A stretch of 64,000 nt of DNA. It comes from Planctomycetota bacterium. GTDB taxonomy: Bacteria; Planctomycetota; JAJSAM01; JAJVHW01. The DNA lies in the NCBI GenBank assembly GCA_024280885.1, contig JAJRPF010000048.1, positions 434,001 to 498,000 on the forward strand. The letters are read 5' to 3'. The position numbers and the translations under genes were made by a program. A model generated the notes under the pieces. The model was not told the DNA's origin. It ran no database searches and worked only from the letters and a program-made list of their open reading frames with translations. Positions within the stretch are counted from its first letter, which is position 1. Every line of letters starts with the position of its first letter. Below, one piece after another: positions 25,472 through 33,088 of the stretch.

Positions 25472-26923
25472 TCAGCCGCGTCGACGACCGCCGGAGTGGC
25501 CTCCGCCGCCGCCACGGTGCCCGCTGCCGCCACCGGAGCGACTGCTGCCACCACCACCGCCACCACTGCGACGTCCACCACCACCGCCGCCAGAGCGGCC
25601 GCGCGACGGTCCGCGGCCACCACCGCCGCCGCCACGGGGCGCGCCGGAGCGAACCGGACCGCCGCGTTGCGATGACTGCCCTCGCGGAGTTCGCGGACCC
25701 CGCGACTGCTGACGATTCGGAGCCGTGGTCGGGTCCGTCGGGTCGATGTCGAAACCCTCATACTTGCGCATCGGGATCTGCGATCCGAGAACGCGCTCTG
25801 TGTCGCGTACCCATGCACGGTCTTCGTTGGTGACGAACGTGCACGCCTTGCCGCTCAGCTCCGAGCGACCGGTGCGACCGATGCGATGCGTGTAGGTCTC
25901 CGGAGTGCTCGGAGGGTCGAAGTTGATGACGTAATCGACGCCGGCGACGTCGAGTCCGCGCGCGGCGATGTCGGTGGCGACGAGGATGTCGAAGCGCCCC
26001 TCGCGGAACCCGCTCATCGCACGATCCCGTTGCGGCTGTGACATATTGCCTTGCAGCGCGACGGCGCGCAGGCCGTCCTTGACGAGCTGCTGCGCCATCC
26101 GCTTCGCGCGGTGCTTGGTCCGCGTGAAGATGATCGCGGTCTTGCAATCCTCCTCGGCGAGAACGAGGTCGAGCAACTCACGTTTGCGCGCTTGCGACGT
26201 GGGGCAGAGGAAGTGCTCGATCCGCTCCGCGGGAGCCGAGTGCGCGAGTTCCACGACGTGCGGCTCGAAGAGAATGCGGTTCGCGAGCTCGCGGATCGCC
26301 TTCGGCATGGTGGCCGAGAAGAGCAGGTTCTGGCGGTCGTCCGGAAGTGCCGACAGGATGCGGCGGATATCCGGCAGGAACCCCATGTCGAACATGTGGT
26401 CTGCCTCGTCGAGAACCAGCGTCTCGACTTCGCTGAGCTTGAGCTGGCCCTGCTGCAACAGGTCGAGCACGCGCCCGGGACAGCCGACGACGATCTCGGG
26501 ACGGCCACGCAGGGCCTGGATCTGGCGGTGCGCCGAGACGCCACCGAAGATCGTCATCGTCTTGATGCTCGTGTACTTCGCGAGCATGCGGATCTCGGCG
26601 TCGATCTGGAGCGCGAGCTCGCGCGTCGGCGCCAGGATCAGCACGAGCGGGCCTCGGCCCGGCTCGTCGATCAACCGTTGCAGGATCGGGAGCGCGAAGG
26701 CCGCCGTCTTGCCGGTTCCGGTCTGGGCGAGCCCCATGACGTCGCGCCCCTTCATGCATGCGGGGATCGTCTCGTTCTGGATGGGGCGCGGCTCGTCGAA
26801 GCCCGCGTCTTGGACGCCGCGCGTCAGAGCGGAGTCGAGACCAAAGCGGGCGAACCCGCCTTCACTCGGTCGCGTCGACGCGCGGTCGTGCGGCGTGTGA
26901 GAATGGGAATCAGCACTGGACAA
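25472..26923 (-). CDS. DEAD-box ATP-dependent RNA helicase with RGG tail
   Basis: A 483-residue RNA helicase of the RhlE-like group that remodels RNA structure, often during cold stress or ribosome assembly. Motifs in order: AQTGTGKT, PTRELA, DEAD, SAT and HRIGRTGR. From about residue 375 the protein ends in a low-complexity tail of Arg/Gly/Ser repeats, an RNA-binding RGG-type tail. The start is a TTG at 26923 with GGAGAG six bases upstream; no ATG fits. The stop lies eight bases from the convergent sigma-54 activator stop. Confidence 0.93.
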   Translation of the reverse strand: MSSADSHSHTPHDRASTRPSEGGFARFGLDSALTRGVQDAGFDEPRPIQNETIPACMKGRDVMGLAQTGTGKTAAFALPILQRLIDEPGRGPLVLILAPTRELALQIDAEIRMLAKYTSIKTMTIFGGVSAHRQIQALRGRPEIVVGCPGRVLDLLQQGQLKLSEVETLVLDEADHMFDMGFLPDIRRILSALPDDRQNLLFSATMPKAIRELANRILFEPHVVELAHSAPAERIEHFLCPTSQARKRELLDLVLAEEDCKTAIIFTRTKHRAKRMAQQLVKDGLRAVALQGNMSQPQRDRAMSGFREGRFDILVATDIAARGLDVAGVDYVINFDPPSTPETYTHRIGRTGRSELSGKACTFVTNEDRAWVRDTERVLGSQIPMRKYEGFDIDPTDPTTAPNRQQSRGPRTPRGQSSQRGGPVRSGAPRGGGGGGRGPSRGRSGGGGGGRRSGGGGGGSSRSGGGSGHRGGGGGHSGGRRRG

Positions 26924-27191
26924 AATGAACTCTCCGTTGTGCCCCGGTCTGTTGCCGGGATGGCACGGTCAATGGATCTGACCCACACAACAGGAGAGGG
27001 AAAGACTGAAAGACTGACTGGTGGCGGCGCGACCTCGATCGGTAGGCGAGAGGTCCAGTTGTTCGCCGCATCGGCAGCGCGCTTGGGGGTTTGCGCGCCG
27101 AAGATGACATGTACTTGTTCGGTAGTTTGCAGTCCGCGGCTGGAATAGCCAGTTTCTGACGACCGGCGCCCGAATGCTGCGCGTGGGCTAA
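26924..27191 (-). promoter_or_regulatory. Long gene-free leader upstream of the RNA helicase
   Basis: About 270 bases between the TTG start of the helicase and the inverted-repeat element hold no credible gene. Long structured leaders are known for RNA helicase mRNAs and allow autoregulation. GCCCCGGTCTGTTGCCGGG near 26940 could fold as part of one. The role is an inference from position. Confidence 0.35.
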
Positions 27192-27357
27192 GGGGCCGCG
27201 CAAGAATTACTTCCGGGATCCGGTCGGCTGCGGCGGCGTAATGCTGCGTTGCCTCTCCTCCCCGACTCGGCTCCGCAATGAGTCGCGTCGTCGACGCGCC
27301 TTGCCTTACGCCGCCTCGCTCGCCCTCGGGCCCAAGAACTTGTTCTTGCGCGAACCC
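27192..27357. repeat. MITE-like imperfect inverted repeat, ~166 bp
   Basis: The outer arms read GGG..CGCAAGAA from each end (27192-27206 and 27343-27357). Inner arms GCGGCGTAA (from 27230) and TTACGCCGC (to 27315) are also complementary. The whole element can fold into one long branched hairpin. The right end includes CAAGAACTTGTTCTTG, a perfect 16-bp palindrome. It abuts the stop codon of the PEP-CTERM gene. No transposase is present, so it would be non-autonomous if mobile. Confidence 0.5.
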
Positions 27358-28073
27358 TAAGTCGTGGTTTGGTTGCGTCGCCGACGCCGCACGATGGATG
27401 CCAGTCCGAGCACGCCGAGTCCCATGAGCGCGATTGTGGACGGCTCTGGATTGACGAGGATGCGCAGTTGGTCCACACCGTTGCCGACCGTGAACGTGTT
27501 CAGGATCGTGATCGTGCGCAGGTCCGCTGAGATCGAGTAACGATCGCTGTTGCCCCCGGTGCCGAGTTCGTAGCGACGCGCGAACAGCGCGCCGTAGGTC
27601 AACCCGGCGGGCGTCCACTGCGCGTCGCTCCCGCTCAGACCGCCCGTGGTCTGCCAGACGCCGATGATCGCCTCGTCGAACGTGATCGACGCGTTGCTGA
27701 CACGCGCACTGCCGCCGCCCGCCTGATCGAAGTGGATGATGTAGCTCTCGGCGAGCCCCGGCGTCGCACTTCCTGCATTGGCCGACCCATTGCTATTGAC
27801 CGTGCCAGCGCCGCGATGGTCGAACGACTGTGTACCCGGATTGACGATCGTCTGTTCGAACCAAGCGTAGATCGTCGTATCACTCTCGAGGTTGTTCGAC
27901 GCGAGCGTGCCGGTCGGATGCGCGATGACCGAGATGGCGCCCGACGTACTCGCGATTCCCGCATCGGCGACTGTCGCACCGAGCGTACAGAACGCGAGCA
28001 TCGTCACAAGCAGCGCCGCCGCACCGATGAGGCGTCGGGGGGCGGGGCGTCGAGTGTTCGTCGGCGAGTGCAT
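27357..28073 (-). CDS. PEP-CTERM sorting-domain protein
   Basis: A 238-residue secreted protein. It has an N-terminal signal (LIGAAALLVTMLAFCTLGATVADA), a ~190-residue beta-rich, Asn/Ser/Gly-rich body, and a C-terminal PEP-CTERM tail (NPEPSTIALMGLGVLGLASI followed by five Arg). Such tails are recognised by EpsH-type exosortases and direct the protein to the surface or exopolysaccharide. No exosortase is in the window. ATG 28073 is chosen; GTG 28106 would add 11 residues. The stop touches the inverted-repeat element. Confidence 0.85.
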   Translation of the reverse strand: MHSPTNTRRPAPRRLIGAAALLVTMLAFCTLGATVADAGIASTSGAISVIAHPTGTLASNNLESDTTIYAWFEQTIVNPGTQSFDHRGAGTVNSNGSANAGSATPGLAESYIIHFDQAGGGSARVSNASITFDEAIIGVWQTTGGLSGSDAQWTPAGLTYGALFARRYELGTGGNSDRYSISADLRTITILNTFTVGNGVDQLRILVNPEPSTIALMGLGVLGLASIVRRRRRNQTTT

Positions 28074-28187
28074 CGGGCGGGATACCACGCAGGAAGCTCC
28101 GAGCACGTGACTCCAGAGCCCTGCGTGTCCCTATCGAGATCTGCGTCCCCGCCGCTTGAGTTCAGCGCTTCCGTCCCCTCGGCCGCG

Positions 28188-29102
28188 CTACTTCACACGC
28201 GTCAGTCGGATTCCGTACGCGGCGCGGCGCAGAGCCGCGGCGACTCGATCCGCTTCGGCCGGCGAGTACGTGCCCCCGGGCTTGCGCAGCTCTGCTGCCG
28301 CTTCGAGTGGCTCCGTGAGGGTCGGAGCCGCGATCACGCGTCCGTCGACAAGGACGATCATCTGCCGTCCGGTGTAATGCGTCGTGTACTTGCGAAACGC
28401 GTCTCGACGTTCGGCCCGGATCGTCACGCGGACAGCGGAGTCTCCCGGACGGTGGATCGCCTCGGCGTCGGCGAGATCCGCTCCGGTGAAGACCCGTTGG
28501 AGCAGGAGTTCCTGCAACGCAACTGTCTTCTGCCGAATCAGCTCCTCGTCGCGGGGCGTGGCGGCGTGCAAGTTCTCGATCTCGAGAATGCGCGGAGCTT
28601 CGGGAACGTAGATGTAAACGTCTTCGCCAGTCCCCAGCGGGAACCAGGCGAAGTCCGCGCGCGAGGACGTGTAGAACTCCCGCAACTCGTCCCGCTGACT
28701 CCGCTCCATGTTTTCGATCTCGGACGGAGCGCGGATGCGGAAACGCAACTCGACTCTCTGCTCGATGGCCGCCATGGCCTTGTCCGCAACGCTTGCCGTC
28801 ACGGTAATCTTCAACGCGTCGGTGCCGTCGATGGCGACGCCAGCTCGCGACTCACCGATCGCCGTGAGTCGATCCGCGAGCACGCCGGCGATGTGCGTCC
28901 GTGCCGCTTCCGACGGCGGATCTCCCCAGACGTCCGCCATCCGATACGAAAGAGTCACGCTGCCAGCGGGCGCGGCCGTGTTGTTGTGCGCGCCATCCGG
29001 CTTCGTTGCGGCGTCGTCACCGCATGCGCCGCCGCCGGCGACGAGTGCGAACGCAGCGATCAGCGTGGCGGCGATGGAGCGGGCGCGCAGGTGAGTGATC
29101 AT
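28188..29102 (-). CDS. Exported protein with SecD P1-head-like domain
   Basis: A 304-residue exported, probably lipid-anchored protein (signal MITHLRARSIAATLIAAFAL, Cys near residue 27 though the lipobox is not canonical). The region around 75-125 (DALKITVTASVADKAMAAIEQRVELRFRI) and the later IVLVDGRVIAAPTLTEPL resemble the periplasmic P1 head of the SecD translocon subunit, without any SecD membrane domain. A truncated SecD-like module standing alone is uncommon, and its role here is unknown. The gene lies alone on this strand upstream of the PEP-CTERM gene. Confidence 0.65.
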   Translation of the reverse strand: MITHLRARSIAATLIAAFALVAGGGACGDDAATKPDGAHNNTAAPAGSVTLSYRMADVWGDPPSEAARTHIAGVLADRLTAIGESRAGVAIDGTDALKITVTASVADKAMAAIEQRVELRFRIRAPSEIENMERSQRDELREFYTSSRADFAWFPLGTGEDVYIYVPEAPRILEIENLHAATPRDEELIRQKTVALQELLLQRVFTGADLADAEAIHRPGDSAVRVTIRAERRDAFRKYTTHYTGRQMIVLVDGRVIAAPTLTEPLEAAAELRKPGGTYSPAEADRVAAALRRAAYGIRLTRVK

Positions 29103-29281
29103 CCGCGTGAGTCTACGCGGGCCGACACGCGATGACGACGAGGTCCGGGGAGGTCTCCACGTCGTACGGACCGCCCGGCATGTCGCCACCCACGCTCCGC
29201 GCAGGCTGGGCAAGCGTGCCAACGACGCGTATTCGGTGGGCGGGCTCTCCCCCGTCACTCGAAACTGCCGATACCTCTGAC

Positions 29282-29761
29282 ATGTGGAAGATGGACAATC
29301 CGAGAGCCGTTGCACATCCAGGGCAGTCGCCCCAGGATCTGCGCATCGCGTACGCCGGGCAGCAGCGCGGTCGTTCGGTGCGTCGTCATGCACGTTCCGG
29401 CGTCCAGTCCATCAAGGGAGCGGTGCTGGGCGTGGGTCTCGGGGCCGCCACGGTGTTCGTCTTCTGCGTGCTCGACAAGCAGCCATTCTTCTGGCAGACC
29501 GCGGCATGGGACGCAGCGCTCTGCGGGCTGGCCGGCATCATTCTCGGGCGTACGCAGGGCGGCCCTTCGGCCGGTGCCGTGCTCTTCGGTGCCGCATACG
29601 CCGGCGCGCACTTCCTGCGCCTCTCGCGCTACAACTCGATCCGCATCCTCGAGCCCGGTCTTCCCGCGCTCCAGGTATCCCTGCACAGCGGATTTGCGAT
29701 GCTTGGTGCGCTCGTCATCGGCGGCGCGTTCCTGGGCTATCTCAACGCTCTGAAGCAGTGA
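29282..29761 (+). CDS. Small membrane protein of unknown function
   Basis: A 159-residue protein with a polar, Arg/Gln-rich N-terminus of ~40 residues. Three or four hydrophobic segments follow (GAVLGVGLGAATVFVFCVL, AALCGLAGIILG, AGAVLFGAAYAGAHF, and MLGALVIGGAFLGYL at the end). No family recognised. Start uncertain: ATG 29282 or ATG 29291, neither with a clear ribosome-binding site. Confidence 0.5.
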   Translation: MWKMDNPRAVAHPGQSPQDLRIAYAGQQRGRSVRRHARSGVQSIKGAVLGVGLGAATVFVFCVLDKQPFFWQTAAWDAALCGLAGIILGRTQGGPSAGAVLFGAAYAGAHFLRLSRYNSIRILEPGLPALQVSLHSGFAMLGALVIGGAFLGYLNALKQ

Positions 29762-29887
29762 ACTCGGCCCTCGGGTAGAGCGCGCTTCCAACGAGTTGCG
29801 GGGCACATCACGTTGCCGCGACGTACCCCGCTGGGAGGAGGCTCTGAGACGCCAGGAGTTTGGCGTGGCCGACTACTGCGTGTCAGC

Positions 29888-32245
29888 CTACTTCGCGATT
29901 GTCTCGCGTTCGTCGGTTGCCGGAATGATGGTCAAGCCGTCCAGTGATGGTGCGACATCGCTGGCCTTGTCGAAGCTGTGGCCCGTGTAGAGCCCGGTGA
30001 TGAACCAGGCGAACGACGCGACACCCGCGAGGAACATCGTGTCACCGATGATCCGCATCCAGCGCAGCGTCTCCATGATCGGCTGCTGCAGGAATTCCGC
30101 GCTGCGGGCGTACCAGAGACCGGTCTCCATGCTGACGTAGGCCTGCGAGAGACCGATCGGCAAGAGCGAGAGCGCGATCATCGCGACAAGGCCGCTGTTC
30201 ATGAGCCAGAAGCCGCGAGCGAGCCACTTCTCGTTCCATGCGTGCTCCGGCTTGAGGCGTCGCAGTACCAGCAGCATCAGGGCGATCGAAAGAAGTCCGT
30301 ACACCCCGAAGAGCGCCGCGTGTGCGTGGACGGCTGTCGTGTTGAGGCCCTGCATGTAGAAGAGAGCGATCGGCGGGTTGATGAGGAAGCCGAAGATGCC
30401 GGCTCCGACGAAGTTCCAGAACGCAACGCCCGCGAGGAAACGGAGCGGCCAGCGGTAGCGTCGCATCCACGGCGCGCGGTGCTCCATCCGCAGGGTGTGG
30501 AAGGCCTCGGTGCCGATCAGGATGAGCGGGACGACCTCGAGTGCGCTGAACGACGAGCCGATCGCCATGATCGAGATCGGCGTACCGCTGAAGTAGAGGT
30601 GGTGGAACGTCCCGGGGATGCCACCGATCAGGAAGATACACGTCGACGCGATCGCGGCGCGCGCTGCACTGCGCGGACGCACGAGGCCGAAGCGCGCGAA
30701 GAGGAAGGCGACGGTCGCGGTCGCGAAGACCTCGAAGAAGCCTTCGACCCAGAGGTGCACCACCCACCAGCGCCAGTACTCCATCACCGACATGTGTGTG
30801 CGTGCGCCGTAGAAGAGGCCAGCGCCGTAGAAGAGGCCGATCGCCACGGTCGAGCCGGCGAAGAGTGTGATGACCGGGCGCATGTCGTCGCGGCGCGTGA
30901 GTGCCGGCCAGAGGGCGCGCAGCATGAGTACGAGCCAGATGCCGAGTCCGCCGAAGAGCGCGATTTGGAATGCGCGTCCGAGTTCGACGTACTCGTAGCC
31001 CTGATGTCCGAACCAGAACGTCGCGTCCGGTCCCATCGGCTTCTGGATCGACATCCATTCGCCGGTGAGCGAGCCGACGACGATCAGCAGAAGCGCACCG
31101 AAGAGCACGTTCACGCCGAGTCGCTGGAAGCGCGGTTCCTTGCCGCCGATCGCTGGCGCGAGGAAGAGCCCCGCGGCGAGGAACGATGTGGCGATCCAGA
31201 ACACGGCCAGTTGGATGTGCCACGTGCGGGTGACGGCGTAGGGCAGGTACTCGCTGAGTGGGATGCCGAAGAAGCCATCGCCCTCGACCGTGTAGTGCGC
31301 AGTGACGGCGCCGAGTAGAACCTGTGCGACGAAGAGCGCGACCGCTGTGAGAACGTACTTGCCCGCAGCGCGCATCGACGGCGTCGGTGTGAGAGCATCC
31401 AGCGGGTCCGTCTTCGGCGCCGGCGGAAGGTCCTCTTCCTTGCGCTTCATCGCGCTGTACCAGACGAGCCCGCCGATGCCGGCGAGCAGGATGACGATGC
31501 TGATCATCGACCACATCACGTTCGCGGCCGTCGGCGTGTTGCCGATCAGCGGCTCGTGCGGCCAGTTGTTTGTGTAGGTCGTCGTCGAACCGGGGCGCTC
31601 TGTCGCGCACGACCATGCGGCCCACGAGAAGAACGTGGCAAGATCGGCGCGACGTGACTCCTCGGCCACCGCGCCCTTGTGCAGGGCGTAGTCCTCGCGC
31701 AAGCCGTCGTACTCGGGGTCGTCTCCGAAGAGCGACGCGTAGTGCGCGGCGACCGTTGCCGACGCGGCGGCGCGATCCTCGGAGAACGTGAGCGTGCGCG
31801 TTGCGTCGTCGTACGTATTCGTCCGCATCTCGCTCTGCAGGCGCGCGCGCAGCGCGGCCTGGCGCTCCGGCACCAGCTCGTCGTACGCGGCACCGTCGTC
31901 GCGCATGGCCCAGATCTCGAGCAGTGCGAGTGACTCGCGGTGCAGCCAGTCGGCGGACCAGTCGGGTGCCTGGTAGGCGCCGTGGCCCCAGACCGAACCG
32001 AGCTGCTGGCCGCCGATGCTCTGCCAGACCTGCTGGCCGTCGAGGATCTGCTCGCCAGTGGCGAGTTCGCGACCGTCTTGCGTGACGATCCGATCGGGGA
32101 TCGGCGGCGCCTGTCGGTAGACCTCGCGACCGAAGAAGCCGAGGATCAGGAACGCGCCGACGAGCACAGCAGCCAGCGCAAACCAGAGTGGTTTCGTGCT
32201 GCGTTTCTCATCGGGAGTCTCATCCGGGAGGTTGGACGTCTGCAT
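29888..32245 (-). CDS. norZ: Quinol-dependent nitric oxide reductase (qNOR)
   Basis: A 785-residue single-subunit nitric oxide reductase that reduces NO to N2O with quinol electrons at the membrane. It is a heme-copper oxidase-superfamily protein fused at the N-terminus to a cytochrome-c-like periplasmic domain without heme motif (GQQVWQSIGGQQLGSVWGHGAYQAPDW). About 14 transmembrane helices follow. The heme/non-heme iron ligand regions include RTWHIQLAVFW, EVFATATVAFL, PGTFHHLYFSGTP and VHAHAALFGVYG. The start has GGAGA upstream. It lies 25 bases downstream of the RIC gene, so both belong to one NO-responsive operon. Confidence 0.95.
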   Translation of the reverse strand: MQTSNLPDETPDEKRSTKPLWFALAAVLVGAFLILGFFGREVYRQAPPIPDRIVTQDGRELATGEQILDGQQVWQSIGGQQLGSVWGHGAYQAPDWSADWLHRESLALLEIWAMRDDGAAYDELVPERQAALRARLQSEMRTNTYDDATRTLTFSEDRAAASATVAAHYASLFGDDPEYDGLREDYALHKGAVAEESRRADLATFFSWAAWSCATERPGSTTTYTNNWPHEPLIGNTPTAANVMWSMISIVILLAGIGGLVWYSAMKRKEEDLPPAPKTDPLDALTPTPSMRAAGKYVLTAVALFVAQVLLGAVTAHYTVEGDGFFGIPLSEYLPYAVTRTWHIQLAVFWIATSFLAAGLFLAPAIGGKEPRFQRLGVNVLFGALLLIVVGSLTGEWMSIQKPMGPDATFWFGHQGYEYVELGRAFQIALFGGLGIWLVLMLRALWPALTRRDDMRPVITLFAGSTVAIGLFYGAGLFYGARTHMSVMEYWRWWVVHLWVEGFFEVFATATVAFLFARFGLVRPRSAARAAIASTCIFLIGGIPGTFHHLYFSGTPISIMAIGSSFSALEVVPLILIGTEAFHTLRMEHRAPWMRRYRWPLRFLAGVAFWNFVGAGIFGFLINPPIALFYMQGLNTTAVHAHAALFGVYGLLSIALMLLVLRRLKPEHAWNEKWLARGFWLMNSGLVAMIALSLLPIGLSQAYVSMETGLWYARSAEFLQQPIMETLRWMRIIGDTMFLAGVASFAWFITGLYTGHSFDKASDVAPSLDGLTIIPATDERETIAK

Positions 32246-32270
32246 CTGGGGTCTCCTTGGCGACGGGTGG

Positions 32271-32942
32271 TCAGCGCACCGCGGCGCGGGGGAAGAGGAC
32301 GTGGTTCTCGATGTGCACGTGTTCCATCAACTCGCGTTCCAGCGTGTCAAGGCCCATGTAGAGCGCGCGCCACGTCGTGCATGCGTGCGGCGGAGGGATC
32401 ATGTCGCCCGTGAGTTCGCGTGTGCGGGAGAGCGCGGCGGCGTGATCGTCGTGCTCGCGCGTGAGAGCTGCGACGATGCCGAGTTCGGGCATGTCGAGCG
32501 ACGGGAAGAGTGTCTGCTCCTCCTTGTCAAGGTGCTCCATCACTGCGGCGCCCCACGTCTCGAGGTGCTCACCGAGACCGAGCGGGCAGCCCGGCTTGTC
32601 GCCGTGGACGCGCTCGACCTTGCGCGCCATCGCGACCAGTCGAGGGAGATCCTCGCGCAGCGGCTCGTGGTAGCGCTCGACGATGTACGCGGCGATCTCC
32701 GCCGGGGTGCGCTCGCCGAGCGGCACGTCGGTCGGCGATGCCGCGGCCACGATCTCGGCCAGTATGGCGTCGGCGTCGAGGCCCTTCTCCGCACATGCCT
32801 CGGCCAGCGGGCGCTTACCACCGCAGCAGTAGTCGAGCCTGTGATTGTGGAAGACGCGCGTTGCTGCCGGGATGGTCGAGGCCAAGTCCGAGAGATGGGT
32901 CTGTGTTGTCGGCGTCGCTGGCGTTGTCGGTGTCGTCTGCAT
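32271..32942 (-). CDS. ric: Iron-sulfur cluster repair di-iron protein (RIC/YtfE/ScdA)
   Basis: A 223-residue di-iron hemerythrin-like protein that repairs Fe-S clusters damaged by nitric oxide. The N-terminal ScdA-type domain is visible (VFHNHRLDYCCGGKRPLAEAC). It is followed by the hemerythrin domain, whose His/Glu iron ligands lie in the ERYHEPLRED, MEHLDKEEQTLFP, LTREHDDHAA and MEHVHIENHVLFPRA segments. The ATG at 32942 has a strong AGGAGG. A recognisable sigma-54 promoter lies 30 bases upstream. It is the first gene of the operon with qNOR and divergent from norR. Confidence 0.95.
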   Translation of the reverse strand: MQTTPTTPATPTTQTHLSDLASTIPAATRVFHNHRLDYCCGGKRPLAEACAEKGLDADAILAEIVAAASPTDVPLGERTPAEIAAYIVERYHEPLREDLPRLVAMARKVERVHGDKPGCPLGLGEHLETWGAAVMEHLDKEEQTLFPSLDMPELGIVAALTREHDDHAAALSRTRELTGDMIPPPHACTTWRALYMGLDTLERELMEHVHIENHVLFPRAAVR

Positions 32943-32969
32943 GGGAAACCTCCTGTGACGGGGAACCCA

Positions 32970-32987
32970 AGGCAAGCACCGTGCCGG
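32970..32987 (-). promoter_or_regulatory. Sigma-54 (-24/-12) promoter of the ric-qNOR operon
   Basis: Read on the minus strand, the site is CCGGCACGGTGCTTGCC. It matches the TGGCACG-N4-TTGC consensus at all but one base, with GG and GC exactly ten bases apart. The start codon of ric is about 30 bases downstream. NorR-type activators require such a promoter. Confidence 0.85.
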
Positions 32988-33023
32988 ATGCTCAGGTGTG
33001 TCTTGCAAACGACTTATGGCGTT

Positions 33024-33042
33024 CGTTGTTCAAGAGACAACG
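33024..33042. promoter_or_regulatory. Inverted repeat CGTTGT-N7-ACAACG, candidate NorR site
   Basis: Perfect 6-bp arms (33024-33029 and 33037-33042). It is positioned 40-55 bases upstream of the -24 element of the ric promoter and between the two divergent genes. It would serve as an activator or enhancer site. Confidence 0.5.
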
Positions 33043-33049
33043 CGCCGAG

Positions 33050-33088
33050 TGTTGTCATCTGGGTAACGGAGTTGCTACGATGACAACA
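33050..33088. promoter_or_regulatory. 10-bp inverted repeat overlapping the norR start, candidate NorR operator
   Basis: TGTTGTCATC (33050-33059) and GATGACAACA (33079-33088) are perfect reverse complements 19 bases apart, the second reaching the first base of the norR start codon. Binding here could both activate the ric operon and repress norR itself. The GTTGTC core is shared with the neighbouring repeat. Confidence 0.6.

Noticed and set aside
29113..29283. A 56-residue minus-strand frame with protein-like C-terminus (PYDVETSPDLVVIACRPA)
   Set aside because: No ribosome-binding site, its start codon overlaps that of a plus-strand gene, and nothing else supports it.
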